Assembly (NCBI GenBank): GCA_024278275.1
Contig: JAJRTN010000116.1
Span: 1 to 64,000 of the forward strand
Length of the DNA stretch: 64,000 nucleotides
Reading direction: 5' to 3'
Source of the DNA: Candidatus Hydrogenedentota bacterium
GTDB taxonomy: Bacteria; Hydrogenedentota; Hydrogenedentia; Hydrogenedentales; JAJRTN01
Made by a program: the position numbers and the translations under genes. This document shows, piece after piece, positions 62,732 through 64,000 of this stretch (the stretch's first letter is position 1; the number at the start of each line of letters is the position of its first letter). The notes below the pieces were generated by a model, which saw nothing but the letters and a program-made list of their open reading frames with translations, was not told the DNA's origin and did not search any database.

Positions 62732-62814
62732 ATGGGACGAATAGAACCTATGGGACGAATAAGCCGCATGGGCTCCACAGAACCCATAGGTCTCACAGGT
62801 CCCATCCGTCCCAT
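62732..62814. terminator. Long imperfect inverted repeat between convergent genes
   Basis: ATGGGACGAAT (62732) pairs with ATCCGTCCCAT (to 62814), and inside it ACCTATGGG (62746-62754) pairs with CCCATAGGT (62783-62791). The segment is built from repeats of ATGGGAC/GGTCCCAT type. It lies between the MTHFR-fusion stop (62721) and the rhamnosidase stop on minus (62847), so it probably ends both transcripts. Confidence 0.5.
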
Positions 62815-62846
62815 GGCTCCTCGGACCTTCATCTTCCCGGGGGCGG

Positions 62847-64000
62847 TCAGCCCTTCGCGCGGGCGCGCAACACCGACCGTCCCGGGCCCGCTTCCCAGGT
62901 GCCCCGGGCTTCCGATGGCCGCGCGAAACCGGATACCACCGTGGTCTCGCCGGCGAACCGGCGTGGCATCGTGATCAGGCCGCGCATGCCGACGGGAAGG
63001 GTTACGGTCAATTCAAAGCGGTCGCCGTCGATGCGCCAGGCGCTTCCGATGGTGCCGTAGGGCGAAGCGCAGGCAGCCTTGGCCCAGGTAAGATCGCCGC
63101 CCGGTTGGGGCGCGATGATCACCCGCCCCGGGCCGTCCGTCCGGCAGGTGATCTCCCGGATACCGGCCACCCCCCGGTAGAACCATTCGCTGATTGAACC
63201 GAACATGGGGTGATTGTGGGAGTAGGTACTGTCACTGAAGGCCCAATGTTCCCACAGGGTGGTGGCCCCCTTCTCCAGCATGTAACCCCAGCCGGGTTCG
63301 GTGGTCTGCAGGGCCACGGTGTAGGCCAGAGCGCTGTCGTCGTACCGGATGGCCACGTCGAAGAGGTACCTGGTGCCGAAGATGCCGGTGGTGAGGTGCC
63401 CCCCGTTCTTTTCCAGGATATCGCGTTTCAGCCAGGCCAGGGCCTTGGCACGGTCCGCTTCGGGCAACAGGTCAAGATACAGGCCGAAAGCCTGGTCGGC
63501 CTGGGTGCCCGACCCGACGGCGCCCGTGTCGGCATGGTAAAAGGCCGCGCGGAAGCGCGCGCGAATCTTCCCCATGATTTCGCCAAGCCGGTCCCGCTCC
63601 GCCGTGTCTCCCAGGGATTCCGCCAGGGCACGGAGCCACACGACGTTCTGGTAGAGAAAGGCCGTACCCGAAACATCGGTCTCCCTGGGCACCCGGGATT
63701 CATGGTCGCCGATACCGTTGTCGAGGACATAGTCGTCCGCCGTTTCAAGCAGGAGATCAACCCAGCGGCGGGCGTTCTCGTATTGTTCCTTCAGAAGCCG
63801 TTTTTCCCCATAGCGTTGGTTCAGCCGTTGCAGGAGCATGGGGTGGGCCGTGCCCCAGCCGACGGGTCCACCGCCTTCACCCAGGCCCGGGATGCCGATA
63901 CCCACGAAGGGCGCGGTCTCGGTGAAGGCGCCGTTGGAGCGCTGTGCGTCGCCGAGGTCACGCACGACTTTCGCGTAGAAACGGGCCATGTCGAAGTTGT
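62847..64000 (-). CDS. Alpha-L-rhamnosidase (GH78), C-terminal part, runs off window
   Basis: The frame continues past the edge (NFDMARFYAKVVRDLGDAQ is the usual rhamnosidase text before the first visible ATG at 63989), so only the C-terminal ~384 residues are seen. They cover the (alpha/alpha)6 barrel (GGGPVGWGTAHPMLLQRL, FLYQNVVWLRALAESLGD, GSGTQADQAFGLYLDLL, GATTLWEHWAFSDSTYSHNHPMFGSISEWFYRGVAGI) and the closing beta-sandwich with MPRRFAGETTVVSG. ATTLWEHW holds the Glu and Trp of GH78. It releases terminal alpha-L-rhamnose. The N-terminal domains and signal peptide lie outside the window. Confidence 0.9.
   Translation of the reverse strand, partial: NFDMARFYAKVVRDLGDAQRSNGAFTETAPFVGIGIPGLGEGGGPVGWGTAHPMLLQRLNQRYGEKRLLKEQYENARRWVDLLLETADDYVLDNGIGDHESRVPRETDVSGTAFLYQNVVWLRALAESLGDTAERDRLGEIMGKIRARFRAAFYHADTGAVGSGTQADQAFGLYLDLLPEADRAKALAWLKRDILEKNGGHLTTGIFGTRYLFDVAIRYDDSALAYTVALQTTEPGWGYMLEKGATTLWEHWAFSDSTYSHNHPMFGSISEWFYRGVAGIREITCRTDGPGRVIIAPQPGGDLTWAKAACASPYGTIGSAWRIDGDRFELTVTLPVGMRGLITMPRRFAGETTVVSGFARPSEARGTWEAGPGRSVLRARAKG

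Overview
This window is GC-rich chromosomal DNA from a bacterium with the style of Candidatus Hydrogenedentes (Hydrogenedentota). That assignment is inferred from gene style; no rRNA or marker phylogeny is available. The pointers are very large secreted modular proteins, a 21-unit Gly-Glu hexamer tract used as a linker, calcium-type thrombospondin-3/EF-hand repeats, a recurring C-terminal paired EF-hand (dockerin-like) module, many glycoside hydrolases, and intergenic spaces full of small hairpin repeats. No rRNA, tRNA or CRISPR was found.

Layout. Positions 1-41 hold the first codons of an IS110-like transposase running off the left edge. At 237-5438 lie a secreted protein, an ECF sigma factor with a zinc-finger anti-sigma partner, and a GT2/lipid-A-N-domain pair. 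Positions 1550-2175 and 5638-5836 are two copies of a miniature element with terminal inverted repeats and 5-bp target duplications. At 5872-18456 come an AAA/DUF4143 ATPase, a giant WD40/GE-linker/beta-helix surface protein, a class II aldolase, a lipoate ligase-like protein and a giant beta-helix/CARDB/BNR protein. At 18886-22550 is a sugar operon (zinc dehydrogenase, TIM-barrel isomerase, heparinase II/III-like lyase) whose last gene has an in-frame stop. At 22587-30042 are a secreted trypsin-like protease with the dockerin-like tail, a CgeB-like/methyltransferase-like protein with WbqC, and a GH140-like enzyme. At 30070-45724 are a 1330-aa secreted protein, a TolB-like propeller, a HAD phosphatase, a frameshifted sulfatase-like gene lacking the formylglycine motif, a GH99-like enzyme between two lectin domains, a PLP deaminase and a large GH13 enzyme.

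Positions 45804-53611 carry an all-minus block: GH116 > coaE > zinc-ribbon protein, then Wzz-like > O-antigen ligase > GT4, mostly joined by short overlaps. Then come rimI-tsaB and an HU/IHF protein (53769-55433), DUF4432, a PASTA/GH140-like/dockerin secreted enzyme, a lower-GC HEPN-like gene, a fused homocysteine methyltransferase/MTHFR, and the 3' part of a GH78 rhamnosidase at the right edge.

Together the genes suggest a heterotroph that attacks complex glycans (rhamnose/apiose-type side chains, uronic and sulfated polymers) with surface or secreted modular enzymes and builds its own exopolysaccharide. No SusC/SusD-type transporter is seen here. The most useful second-look items are the paired dockerin-like module on a protease and a glycosidase, the miniature element with matched target duplications, the two broken glycan-degradation genes, the sulfatase-like protein with Thr in place of the formylglycine Cys/Ser, and a terminator-like hairpin in the leader of the methionine gene.
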